Positions 45,844 to 53,160 of a DNA stretch of 63,559 nucleotides are shown piece by piece. The stretch is from an uncultured Parabacteroides sp. (GTDB lineage Bacteria; Bacteroidota; Bacteroidia; Bacteroidales; Tannerellaceae): assembly GCA_934725305.1 (NCBI GenBank), contig CAKVBA010000011.1:1-63559 (forward strand), given 5' to 3'. Both the position numbers and the translations under genes were made by a program. The notes below the pieces were generated by a model. The model saw only the letters and a list, made by a program, of their open reading frames with translations. It was not told where the DNA came from and made no database searches. Within the stretch, counting starts at the first letter, position 1, and each line of letters begins with the position of its first letter.

Positions 45844-46485
45844 ATGAGAAAGCTTAAAGTTCCTTATCTGCCTACACTTGATGTGTTAGATCTGTCATCG
45901 GCTGGTATTCTGTTGGAGACAAAAGCACAACGTGAATATATTGATACGATAAACTGGGCAGAATATCCGTATAAGCCGATTGTTGCATTTGATATCGCAC
46001 GTTCAGACACCAAGTTATATATCCGTTATTTTGTGAAGGGAAATTCATTGAAGGCGGTTTGTAGCGAGGATAACTCTTCGGTTCATCGTGACAGCTGTGT
46101 TGAATTCTTCATGCAGAAAGAGGGAGATAGCGAATATATGAACTTCGAGTTTAACTGTATCGGTGTTTGTGATGCAGCCCGTCGTCAGTCTCGCGAGGTG
46201 AAGCAGTCGTTGACAGCCGAAGAATATGCCCAGATACAGCGCTATTCAAGTGTTGAGGCAAAGCCTTTCTCCGAGAAGTTAGGCCCTTATGCATGGGAGT
46301 TGATCGTTACGATTCCCTTTACCTTGATGGGGCTTGATCCGGAACATCTGCCCGAAAAGATCAGAGGAAACTTTTATAAGTGTGCTGACGATACGGCCAA
46401 TCCACATTTTGTCAGCTGGAATCCGATTGATTTGCCGAAACCGGATTTTCATTGTCCCTCATTCTTCGGAGAGATTTATCTGTAA
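45844..46485 (+). CDS. CBM9-like protein, cytoplasmic or unsorted
   Basis: 213 aa, matching the carbohydrate-binding family 9-like proteins of Bacteroidetes: ISF-like strands (KPIVAFDIARSDTKLYIRYFVKG), VHRDSCVEFFMQ, YMNFEFNCIGVCDAARR and WELIVTIPFTLMGL, ending with FHCPSFFGEIYL. There is no signal peptide, unlike secreted CBM9 modules. It is probably cotranscribed with the lysE-type gene. The ligand is unknown. A hairpin follows. Confidence 0.85.
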   Translation: MRKLKVPYLPTLDVLDLSSAGILLETKAQREYIDTINWAEYPYKPIVAFDIARSDTKLYIRYFVKGNSLKAVCSEDNSSVHRDSCVEFFMQKEGDSEYMNFEFNCIGVCDAARRQSREVKQSLTAEEYAQIQRYSSVEAKPFSEKLGPYAWELIVTIPFTLMGLDPEHLPEKIRGNFYKCADDTANPHFVSWNPIDLPKPDFHCPSFFGEIYL

Positions 46486-46549
46486 TGGAGCGGATTGAAA
46501 ATAGAAACATTCATCTGATCAGAAAACATGGGTCAGGGTATAAAAAAAG

Positions 46550-46579
46550 GAAACGGTGAAGCTCACGCTTGACCGTTTC
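46550..46579 (+). terminator. terminator of the lysE-CBM9 operon
   Basis: GAAACGGT (46550-46557) pairs with ACCGTTTC (46572-46579) and AAGC with GCTT inside, leaving a four-base loop; a T-rich stretch follows. The remaining gap to 46770 is AT-rich with no gene seen. Confidence 0.75.
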
Positions 46580-46777
46580 TACATTTAACCGTTTTAAACA
46601 AAAAGAAAAAGTTAGTTAAGGTTTAGTCAGATATAATAATGATTTATATTTGTTCTAAAATATCAAATTGTTGTCCTCCTGAATGACAACGAAACAAATA
46701 TATGTAATCTTGTTAATACAGACTATAAACCGCATGGTTTTTTTGTTATTTTTCACAGATAAGTAGCTCTTTTGTAT

Positions 46778-46785
46778 TATCTTTG
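46778..46785 (+). promoter_or_regulatory. -7 box of the rnz promoter
   Basis: TATCTTTG, 25 bp before rnz. Confidence 0.65.
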
Positions 46786-46810
46786 CAAACAACTATCCTA
46801 AATAGTCCTT

Positions 46811-47725
46811 ATGGCTGATTTTGATCTACATATATTGGGGTGTGGTTCGGCATTGCCAACGACACGACATTTGGCAACCTCACAGGTGATAGATTTGCGT
46901 GATAAGTTGTATATGATTGATTGTGGTGAAGCAACGCAAGTACAGATGAGGCGCATGCATATCAAGTTTAGCCGCTTGAATCATATATTCATTTCGCATC
47001 TGCATGGAGACCATTGTTTCGGTCTGCCCGGTCTGATCTCGACATTGGGCATGTTGGGCCGCAATGGTGAGCTTGTGATACATGGGCCGAAAGAGGTAGA
47101 AGAATATATGCGCCCTATATTGGATCTGTTTTGCAAGGGCCTTCCTTATGAGATTCGCTTTAATGCGGTTGATACAACTACATCCGGTTTGGTGATGGAA
47201 GATCGCTCGTTGTCGGTTTATTCCATCCCGTTGAAACATCGCATTCCCTGTTGTGGTTATCTGTTTGTAGAGAAATCGAAGGAGGCGCATATCATTCGGG
47301 AGATGGTCGATTTTTATCAGGTGCCGGTGCGTTGTATGCAGGATATCAAGCGAGGAGCCGACTATGTTACGCCGGAAGGAGAGGTGATATCCAATGCACG
47401 TTTGACTCGTCCGGCTGATCCGCCTCGTCGCTATGCCTATTGTTCGGATACGGCATTTGTTCCAGAGATAATACCTTTGATTGAAGGTGTTGATTTGCTC
47501 TATCATGAAGCAACCTTTATGGCATGTGATGCAGCCCGGGCGAAAGAGACCTTTCATTCCACGGCAAGTCAGGCTGCCGAGATTGCTCGCAAGGCACAGG
47601 TGAAGCGGTTGGTGGTCGGTCATTATTCGGCCCGTTACGAAGATCTTACGGGATTGAAAGCCGAGGCCGATCAGATATTCCCGAATACGATTTTGGCACA
47701 AGAAAAGATGACCATCTCGTTATAG
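46811..47725 (+). CDS. rnz: ribonuclease Z (tRNA 3' processing)
   Basis: 304 aa, the short form. The metallo-beta-lactamase motif FISHLHGDHCFGLPGL (HxHxDH), the upstream GCGSALPTTRHLATSQ, the later YCSDTAF and LYHEATF, and FHSTASQAAEIA are all present. It cuts tRNA precursors after the discriminator base so that CCA can be added. The tRNA-Pro in this window has no encoded CCA, so it would need this activity. Confidence 0.97.
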   Translation: MADFDLHILGCGSALPTTRHLATSQVIDLRDKLYMIDCGEATQVQMRRMHIKFSRLNHIFISHLHGDHCFGLPGLISTLGMLGRNGELVIHGPKEVEEYMRPILDLFCKGLPYEIRFNAVDTTTSGLVMEDRSLSVYSIPLKHRIPCCGYLFVEKSKEAHIIREMVDFYQVPVRCMQDIKRGADYVTPEGEVISNARLTRPADPPRRYAYCSDTAFVPEIIPLIEGVDLLYHEATFMACDAARAKETFHSTASQAAEIARKAQVKRLVVGHYSARYEDLTGLKAEADQIFPNTILAQEKMTISL

Positions 47726-47801
47726 GCAATATCTGTTTGAGCAGATTTGCTAAATTATTGAAATAAATAGGAAAGGCTAACAGCTTATTTGGGTAAAGTT
47801 G

Positions 47802-47809
47802 TATATTTG
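47802..47809 (+). promoter_or_regulatory. -7 box before the CTD-like gene
   Basis: TATATTTG, 21 bp before the ATG at 47831. Confidence 0.6.
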
Positions 47810-47830
47810 TATGAATTTTAGGGTTGTAAT

Positions 47831-48154
47831 ATGAAAGTAGCATCAATTATCATATGGGCTCTTGCTTTACTGGCAAGCTCTTCGGTTTCTGCTCAGCGCG
47901 TGAAGCCGGATACAGCGGCGTATGCTGCCAAGGTGATTGATGTGACGCTTCCGGTTGAGATTTCTGTCTTTGAAAACAGAATTCGTGTAGAGAATGCTCC
48001 GGTAGGCAGTAAGCTGGAGATATATAGCGTTGTCGGCATTAAAGTGAAAGAGCTGGAAGTCAAACAACCCTCTGGCGAATATGTTGTGGATATCGCCAAA
48101 GGGTATTATATTGTCCGTATCGGTGAGACGGTACGAAAAATAGCCATCCGTTGA
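47831..48154 (+). CDS. stand-alone T9SS C-terminal-domain-like protein
   Basis: 107 aa. Signal peptide MKVASIIIWALALLASSSVSAQ. Residues about 43-107 look like a type A T9SS sorting domain by themselves: ISVFENRIRVENAPVGSKLEIYSVVGIKV, then GEYVVDIAKGYYIVRIGETVRKIAIR, with the usual strand pattern, the P-x-G turn, a G-Y-Y/IVR block and a basic end. There is no passenger domain, only about 20 residues between signal and CTD. It may be a decoy, a surface anchor or a remnant. sprA in the same window shows the secretion pore exists. Confidence 0.75.
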   Translation: MKVASIIIWALALLASSSVSAQRVKPDTAAYAAKVIDVTLPVEISVFENRIRVENAPVGSKLEIYSVVGIKVKELEVKQPSGEYVVDIAKGYYIVRIGETVRKIAIR

Positions 48155-48162
48155 GGATAAGT

Positions 48163-48570
48163 CTATTTCTTGTTGTTCATTTTAGTCTCAATGACAAAGG
48201 CAATAATCAATCCTAAGCCACCGAACAGCAGACAGCAAGAGCCATAGGCCGCACTGAGGAATCGGTACATGTTTTGGATTTGCATCTCTGATTGGTGGGA
48301 AGATACAATCGTTTCTAAGATGAAGCCGGTCAGCAATCCCAATCCGATGCCACAGAGCAGGCAACCAATCTTCAGAGCACTGAATGAAAATCCTCCTAAT
48401 CTCAAATTGAAAGGCAGTATTCTTCCATCCAAATAAGAGCGATCCAACTTGTCGCTGAGCTTTTCGATAATGAACATACGCTCTTTGCGGCGGACAATCA
48501 GTTCAAACAGACCATAAATGGTAACAAAGATAATTCCGGTTGTTAGCGGAATAGTAATAAAATCCATCAT
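48163..48570 (-). CDS. DUF6249-type membrane protein
   Basis: 135 aa from ATG 48570 (MMDFITIPLTTG); the open frame extends to 48621 but the family starts here. One N-terminal helix (IPLTTGIIFVTIYGLFELIV), then KERMFIIEKLSDKL, and two further helices (ALKIGCLLCGIGLGLLTGFIL and AYGSCCLLFGGLGLIIAFVIE). Such proteins often sit beside ECF sigma factor genes in Bacteroidetes, as here, where it is divergent from the sigma factor at 48722. The function is unknown. Confidence 0.75.
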   Translation of the reverse strand: MMDFITIPLTTGIIFVTIYGLFELIVRRKERMFIIEKLSDKLDRSYLDGRILPFNLRLGGFSFSALKIGCLLCGIGLGLLTGFILETIVSSHQSEMQIQNMYRFLSAAYGSCCLLFGGLGLIIAFVIETKMNNKK

Positions 48571-48664
48571 AGCAGTATAATTTAAATTCGTTACTTGATT
48601 TCGTTTGTCTTTTGGACGCACCGAAAAGAGATAGGTTACACTTTTACGGGAAGAAAAATTACTT

Positions 48665-48672
48665 TATTTTTG
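48665..48672 (+). promoter_or_regulatory. -7 box of the ECF sigma promoter
   Basis: TATTTTTG, 49 bp before the sigma factor start. Confidence 0.55.
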
Positions 48673-48721
48673 TGTGGAACTACTGTAACCCATGTGTCGT
48701 TTCTGCGTCTATTAGAGTAGA

Positions 48722-49279
48722 ATGGAAACATATGATGATACATATTATATAAGACGGATAGAAAAGGGCGATGTTCGTTGCTATGCGGCACTTGTCAACA
48801 AATACAGCAGACCGGTCTATTCACTCATCTTCAAGATTGTTCGCAATCGGGAAGATGCCGAAGAGCTGGCACAAGATGTCTTTGTGAAGGTCTATCGCAG
48901 CTTGTCGGGCTTTAAAGGTGATTGCAGCTTTTCGACGTGGCTTTATCGCATAGCCTACAATTCAGCTGTTTCTTCTACACGGCGGGTCAAGCATGAATGG
49001 CTTGCCTTCGACGACACCATTATTAATAATGTGTCGGAAGAGGATGTGTCGCAGGTATTGGGCGAAGTGGATGATGCCGATCAGCTCCGGTTGCTCGAGG
49101 CGGCGCTGGAGCAGCTGCCGGCAGAAGAGCATCTCTTGATACTGTTGTTTTATAGGCAGAAGAAGACGGTTGAAGAGCTGGCCACTATTACCGGAAGGAG
49201 TGTGTCGAATGTCAAGACCAAGCTCCATCGTATTCGTAAAAAACTATATGTGCTCATTAAAAGAATGGAGGATATTTGA
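48722..49279 (+). CDS. ECF-type RNA polymerase sigma factor
   Basis: 185 aa. Region 2 has YAALVNKYSRPVYSLIFKIVRNREDAEELAQDVFVKVYRSLSGF and SFSTWLYRIAYNSAVSSTRR; region 4 has LEQLPAEEHLLILLFYRQKKTVEELATITGRSVSNVKTKLHRIRKKL. There is no extra domain. The next gene, one base downstream, encodes a small membrane protein that could hold it inactive; the divergent DUF6249 gene completes a possible three-gene regulatory unit. Confidence 0.95.
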   Translation: METYDDTYYIRRIEKGDVRCYAALVNKYSRPVYSLIFKIVRNREDAEELAQDVFVKVYRSLSGFKGDCSFSTWLYRIAYNSAVSSTRRVKHEWLAFDDTIINNVSEEDVSQVLGEVDDADQLRLLEAALEQLPAEEHLLILLFYRQKKTVEELATITGRSVSNVKTKLHRIRKKLYVLIKRMEDI

Positions 49280-49280
49280 C

Positions 49281-49628
49281 ATGGACAAGATAAATCATCA
49301 AGACGATTTGCTGGCCGGTTTGTTTGACCGGTTGCCTGAAGAAGAACCTTCTCTTGCTTTTCAGAGGAATGTGATGCAGCAGGTGTTGCAAGAAGAGCAG
49401 CGTCGGCAGAAGCGTAATGAATGGCTGGAACTGTTGGTTACGGTTGTGGTTTCTTTGTTTGTCCTGTTCATTGCGATAGCTGTGTTTGTCTATAGCGGAC
49501 TGTTCCGCTTTGATCATCTGGACCTGGATTTGGACTGTGTTCGTTTTTATCTGTTAATCGGATCTCTTTCATTCTTCCTGTGGATGGCCGATTACAAGTT
49601 GAGAAAGGTTTTCGGGAGAGATAAATGA
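49281..49628 (+). CDS. small membrane protein paired with the sigma factor
   Basis: 115 aa from ATG 49281, one base after the sigma stop; the frame is open upstream only inside the sigma gene. Residues 1-50 are cytoplasmic, charged and helical (LLAGLFDRLPEEEPSLAFQRNVMQQVLQEEQRRQKR), followed by two membrane helices (about 52-75 and 86-104). The soluble N-terminus ahead of membrane helices is the layout of an anti-sigma factor, but I see no ZAS motif, so the role is inferred from position only. Confidence 0.78.
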   Translation: MDKINHQDDLLAGLFDRLPEEEPSLAFQRNVMQQVLQEEQRRQKRNEWLELLVTVVVSLFVLFIAIAVFVYSGLFRFDHLDLDLDCVRFYLLIGSLSFFLWMADYKLRKVFGRDK

Positions 49629-49681
49629 TAGAAAATGAATGCTTTTTTGGTCAAAAAAGCTTGTAGCTCAGAAAAAAAGAT

Positions 49682-49689
49682 TACCTTTG
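49682..49689 (+). promoter_or_regulatory. -7 box of the rpsA promoter
   Basis: TACCTTTG with TTG at 49661-49663 (18-bp spacer), 75 bp before rpsA. The leader is AT-rich. Confidence 0.65.
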
Positions 49690-49764
49690 CCACGATTTTT
49701 GAGAGATGACAACATAAAGTCTAACTTACTAATTAAAACAAACTTAAGTATTAACATTTAGAGA

Positions 49765-51555
49765 ATGGAAAATTTAAAGAACATTCAGCCGGTTGAAGAT
49801 TTCAACTGGGACGCTTTTGAAAAAGGCGAATCTTACGGTGATGTAAGCAAGGACGATCTTGTAAAAACGTATGATGAAACCCTTAACACTGTAAAGGATA
49901 AAGAAGTTGTTATGGGTACTGTTACTGCAATGAACAAACGTGAAGTTGTAGTAAACATTGGCTTCAAATCTGACGGCGTTGTTCCTATGTCAGAATTCCG
50001 TTACAATCCGGATTTGAAAATTGGTGACGAGGTAGAAGTCTATATCGAAAGCCAGGAAGATAAAAAAGGTCAGTTGATCTTGTCTCACAAGAAAGCACGT
50101 GCTACACGTTCTTGGGATCGTGTTAACGAAGCTCTTGAAAAAGACGAAATCATCAAGGGTTACATTAAGTGTCGTACTAAGGGCGGTATGATCGTTGACG
50201 TATTCGGTATCGAAGCATTCTTGCCGGGTTCTCAGATCGATGTTAAGCCGATCCGCGACTATGATGTATTTGTAGGTAAGACTATGGAATTCAAGATTGT
50301 TAAGATCAATCAGGAATTCAAGAACGTTGTTGTATCTCACAAGGCTCTTATCGAAGCTGAACTTGAACAGCAGAAGAAAGATATCATCTCTAAATTGGAA
50401 AAAGGCCAGGTATTGGAAGGTACAGTTAAGAATATCACTTCTTACGGTGTATTCATCGACTTGGGCGGCGTAGATGGTTTGATCCATATCACAGATTTGT
50501 CTTGGGGTCGTGTATCTCATCCGGAAGAAATCGTTCAGTTGGATCAGAAGATCAACGTTGTTATCTTGGACTTCGATGATGAAAAGAAACGTATCGCTCT
50601 TGGCTTGAAGCAGTTGACTCCGCACCCATGGGATGCTTTGGATCCGAACTTGAAGGTAGGTGACAAGGTTAAGGGTAAAGTTGTCGTTATGGCTGACTAC
50701 GGTGCATTCATTGAAATCGCTCCGGGCGTAGAAGGTTTGATCCACGTATCTGAAATGTCTTGGACTCAGCACTTGCGTTCTGCTCAGGACTTCATGAAGG
50801 TTGGTGACGAAATCGAAGCTGTTATCTTGACTTTGGATCGTGACGAACGTAAGATGTCTTTGGGTATCAAGCAGCTGAAGGCTGATCCATGGGAAAACAT
50901 CGAAGAACGTTTCCCTGTAGGTTCTCGTCATATGGCTAAGGTTCGTAACTTCACTAACTTCGGTGTATTCGTAGAAATCGAAGAAGGTGTTGATGGCTTG
51001 ATCCACATCTCTGACTTGTCTTGGACTAAGAAGATCAAACATCCGTCTGAATTCACTCAGATTGGTGCAGAAATCGAAGTTCAGGTATTGGAAATCGATA
51101 AGGAAAACCGTCGCTTGAGCTTAGGCCACAAGCAGTTGGAAGAAAATCCTTGGGATGTATTTGAAACTATCTTCACAGTAGGTTCTATCCATGAAGGTAC
51201 AATCATCGAAGTGTTGGATAAGGGTGCTGTAATCTCATTGCCTTACGGTGTTGAAGGTTTCGCAACTCCGAAACACTTGGTTAAGGAAGATGGTTCACAG
51301 GCTCAGGTTGACGAAAAGTTGCAGTTCAAGGTAATTGAATTCAACAAGGAAGCTAAGCGTATCATCCTTTCTCATAGCAGAATCTTCGAAGATGAACAGA
51401 AGAGCGCTAAGAAAGAAACTGAAAAGAAATCTTCTGCAAAGCGTAGCGCTAAGAAAGAAGAAGATTCAGCAATGGTAACTGGCCCGATTGAAAAGACAAC
51501 TTTGGGTGACATCGAAGAATTGGCTGCTTTGAAAGAAAAATTGGCAGGTAAGTAA
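49765..51555 (+). CDS. rpsA: 30S ribosomal protein S1
   Basis: 596 aa with about six S1 RNA-binding repeats, e.g. GTVKNITSYGVFIDLGGVDGLIHITDLSWGRVSHPEE, GKVVVMADYGAFIEIAPGVEGLIHVSEMSW and KVRNFTNFGVFVEIEEGVDGLIHISDLSW, and a Lys/Ser-rich, acidic C-terminal tail (about 545-596). S1 helps the 30S subunit bind mRNA. Codon use is strongly biased, as in highly expressed genes. A terminator follows at 51576. Confidence 0.97.
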   Translation: MENLKNIQPVEDFNWDAFEKGESYGDVSKDDLVKTYDETLNTVKDKEVVMGTVTAMNKREVVVNIGFKSDGVVPMSEFRYNPDLKIGDEVEVYIESQEDKKGQLILSHKKARATRSWDRVNEALEKDEIIKGYIKCRTKGGMIVDVFGIEAFLPGSQIDVKPIRDYDVFVGKTMEFKIVKINQEFKNVVVSHKALIEAELEQQKKDIISKLEKGQVLEGTVKNITSYGVFIDLGGVDGLIHITDLSWGRVSHPEEIVQLDQKINVVILDFDDEKKRIALGLKQLTPHPWDALDPNLKVGDKVKGKVVVMADYGAFIEIAPGVEGLIHVSEMSWTQHLRSAQDFMKVGDEIEAVILTLDRDERKMSLGIKQLKADPWENIEERFPVGSRHMAKVRNFTNFGVFVEIEEGVDGLIHISDLSWTKKIKHPSEFTQIGAEIEVQVLEIDKENRRLSLGHKQLEENPWDVFETIFTVGSIHEGTIIEVLDKGAVISLPYGVEGFATPKHLVKEDGSQAQVDEKLQFKVIEFNKEAKRIILSHSRIFEDEQKSAKKETEKKSSAKRSAKKEEDSAMVTGPIEKTTLGDIEELAALKEKLAGK

Positions 51556-51575
51556 TAATTTCTTCTAATCATATT

Positions 51576-51612
51576 AAAAAGGCTGTTCTCTTTACGGAGA
51601 ATGGCCTTTTTT
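51576..51612 (+). terminator. rpsA terminator
   Basis: AAAAAGGC..TTCTC pairs with GAGAA..GCCTTTTTT. Confidence 0.85.
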
Positions 51613-51679
51613 ATTGGTAGTACGGTTGGTGATAACTTTACTGTTTATCTATTGATCTGTTTATAGTCGTGTTATCGAC

Positions 51680-51726
51680 ATAAAAAACCCTATAGAAAAA
51701 TAAACTCTCTATAGGGCTTCTTTTTA
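51680..51726. terminator. terminator of the 68-aa gene
   Basis: CCCTATAGA (51688-51696) pairs with TCTATAGGG (51708-51716), flanked by A and T runs on both sides. On the minus strand it lies just after the 68-aa gene. Confidence 0.8.
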
Positions 51727-51739
51727 CCTTTACAATTTT

Positions 51740-51946
51740 TTAGACATCCAGACCGATCAAGGCGTTAATTTCGCGTCGCTTGTCTAAGTCTGTAAAATAA
51801 GTTTCGACTACTTTGTAAATATCAAAATCACCAGTGGAACCTGCTGCTAAATTTAGAGCTTCTACCATCTTTTTTGCTGCATTGTGAATTTCAGCTTTAT
51901 CAACTAAGTGAATCTCGTTGCTGTGAATTAACTGATTTTTTCCCAT
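51740..51946 (-). CDS. 68-aa protein of unknown function
   Basis: MGKNQLIHSNEIHLVDKAEI then HNAAKKMVEALNLAAG, STGDFDIYKVVETYFTDLDK and RREINALIGLDV. It is soluble, mostly helical, with no signal peptide and no family that I recognise. It has its own terminator and a near-consensus -7 box (TATCTTTC) about 55 bp upstream, in a gap shared with the divergent HAD gene. These signals make it more than a chance frame. Confidence 0.6.
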   Translation of the reverse strand: MGKNQLIHSNEIHLVDKAEIHNAAKKMVEALNLAAGSTGDFDIYKVVETYFTDLDKRREINALIGLDV

Positions 51947-52041
51947 GATATTCGACTTCTAGTTAAACAATCTTGTTTTTTTGTTGTCGGAAAGATAAGA
52001 ATTATTTTTGTTAATATGAAATTTTTTCTGCTTCATTCCAC

Positions 52042-52049
52042 TATTTTTG
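52042..52049 (+). promoter_or_regulatory. -7 box of the HAD phosphatase promoter
   Basis: TATTTTTG. A transcript starting about 7 bp later would leave the ATG at 52068 with a short leader. Confidence 0.5.
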
Positions 52050-52067
52050 TGCTCAAAAATGAAAGAT

Positions 52068-52715
52068 ATGAAAAGGCTTGTGATATTTGATTTGGACGGT
52101 ACATTGCTTAATACGATTGAAGATTTGGCCAATAGTACCAATTATTCACTGAAACAGAATGGTTTCCCAACACATGAGATTTGCGAATATAATTATTTTG
52201 TAGGTAACGGCATCAATAAGCTATTTGAGCGTGCGCTACCGGAAGGCGCGAAGACGGAAGAAAATATTTTGCGAATCCGGGAACTTTTTCTGAAGCATTA
52301 CGATGTGCACAATGCAGATTACAGTGTTCCTTATCCGGGAATCGTAGATCTTTTGCAACAATTGCAGCAGAAAGGACTGCTCTTGGCGGTTGCTTCCAAT
52401 AAATATCAGTCGGCAACCGAGAAGTTGGTGGCTCATTATTTCCCTCAGATTCGCTTTGCTCTTGTCTTGGGCCAGCGCGAAGGTGTGCCCACTAAACCAG
52501 ATCCGTCAATCGTAGAATCTATCCTTGAATTTACAGAAGTGGCTAAAGCGGATACGTTATATGTAGGAGATTCGGGTGTCGATATGCAGACGGCATTGAA
52601 TAGCGGAGTGGATTCGTGTGGTGTTACCTGGGGATTTCGCCCTTTGTCCGAACTGATGGAGTTTTCCCCGTCTTATATAGTGAACAGTCCGGATCAAATC
52701 TTGTCTATTGTATAA
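52068..52715 (+). CDS. gph: HAD phosphatase, phosphoglycolate phosphatase-like
   Basis: 215 aa from ATG 52068 (MKRLVIFDLDGTLLNTIEDL); an in-frame ATG at 52059 is possible. HAD motif I is DLDGT, motif II lies in VASNKYQS, motif III near TKPDPSIV and motif IV in YVGDSGVDMQTA. The alpha-helical cap sits between motifs I and II (about 18-80), as in subclass I enzymes such as Gph or PgmB. The exact substrate is uncertain. Confidence 0.88.
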   Translation: MKRLVIFDLDGTLLNTIEDLANSTNYSLKQNGFPTHEICEYNYFVGNGINKLFERALPEGAKTEENILRIRELFLKHYDVHNADYSVPYPGIVDLLQQLQQKGLLLAVASNKYQSATEKLVAHYFPQIRFALVLGQREGVPTKPDPSIVESILEFTEVAKADTLYVGDSGVDMQTALNSGVDSCGVTWGFRPLSELMEFSPSYIVNSPDQILSIV

Positions 52716-52817
52716 TTATACACGTTGGTGGAATTAGTATATAGTATCTATTTATTCCACCAATGGGTGTTTCTTTTATATTGTAACGATTCTCGTAGTA
52801 AAAGGTGATTTTGTTTC

Positions 52818-52927
52818 GTTTCAGGAAAAGGTCGGCATCTTTTTGGAAAAAGGGCGCACCCTTTTTAGAAAAAGCATGGCATCTTTTTTCGAACAGCATT
52901 CGAACGGTTTTCGAACGATGTTCGGAC
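52818..52927 (+). repeat. 22-bp array 6 (five units)
   Basis: Units start at 52818, 52840, 52862, 52884 and 52906. The first three end GGCATC, GCACCC and GGCATC; the second to fourth begin with T tracts; from 52884 the step splits into 11-bp parts: TTTTTTCGAAC, AGCATTCGAAC, GGTTTTCGAAC and GATGTTCGGAC. Confidence 0.8.
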
Positions 52928-52930
52928 TAC

Positions 52931-53104
52931 TAATTTTGACAGCCTCATTGAGAATGTATAGAGATTTTTGACTTCACGTTTTGAGGCTGTATACTTGTGG
53001 CTGAAATGAATATTTATTCATCTAATAGAGAGGGACGAAAGGAGAATTAACCGACAAGTTGCACATTTTAACTAAGTTTGTGCAATTTGTCGGTTCCTTT
53101 TTCG
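52931..53104 (+). ncRNA. candidate small RNA of about 155 nt
   Basis: A -7 box TAATTTTG at 52931-52938 is followed about 160 bp later by a very strong hairpin: AACCGACAAGTTGCACA (53049-53065) pairs with TGTGCAATTTGTCGGTT (53079-53095), one mismatch, then CCTTTTT. No open frame fits between. It could also simply be the distant terminator of the HAD gene. Confidence 0.35.
53049..53104 (+). terminator. strong terminator before the nitronate monooxygenase gene
   Basis: A 17-bp stem with one mismatch and a 13-base loop is followed by CCTTTTT. It lies 334 bp after the HAD stop. Confidence 0.85.
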
Positions 53105-53124
53105 CCAGGATAGGAAGATTATTA

Positions 53125-53132
53125 TACCTTTG
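53125..53132 (+). promoter_or_regulatory. -7 box of the nitronate monooxygenase promoter
   Basis: TACCTTTG, 28 bp before the ATG at 53161. Confidence 0.65.
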
Positions 53133-53160
53133 CGCTGATTTTAATATAAATATATATTTC

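Noticed and set aside
46880..47701. 273-codon frame antisense to rnz
   Set aside because: Mirror frame of a well-supported gene; Cys/His/Arg-rich shadow composition.
53059..53160. N-terminal extension of nitronate monooxygenase
   Set aside because: It would begin inside a terminator hairpin and span the -7 box; the family starts with MKTLTIGDL.
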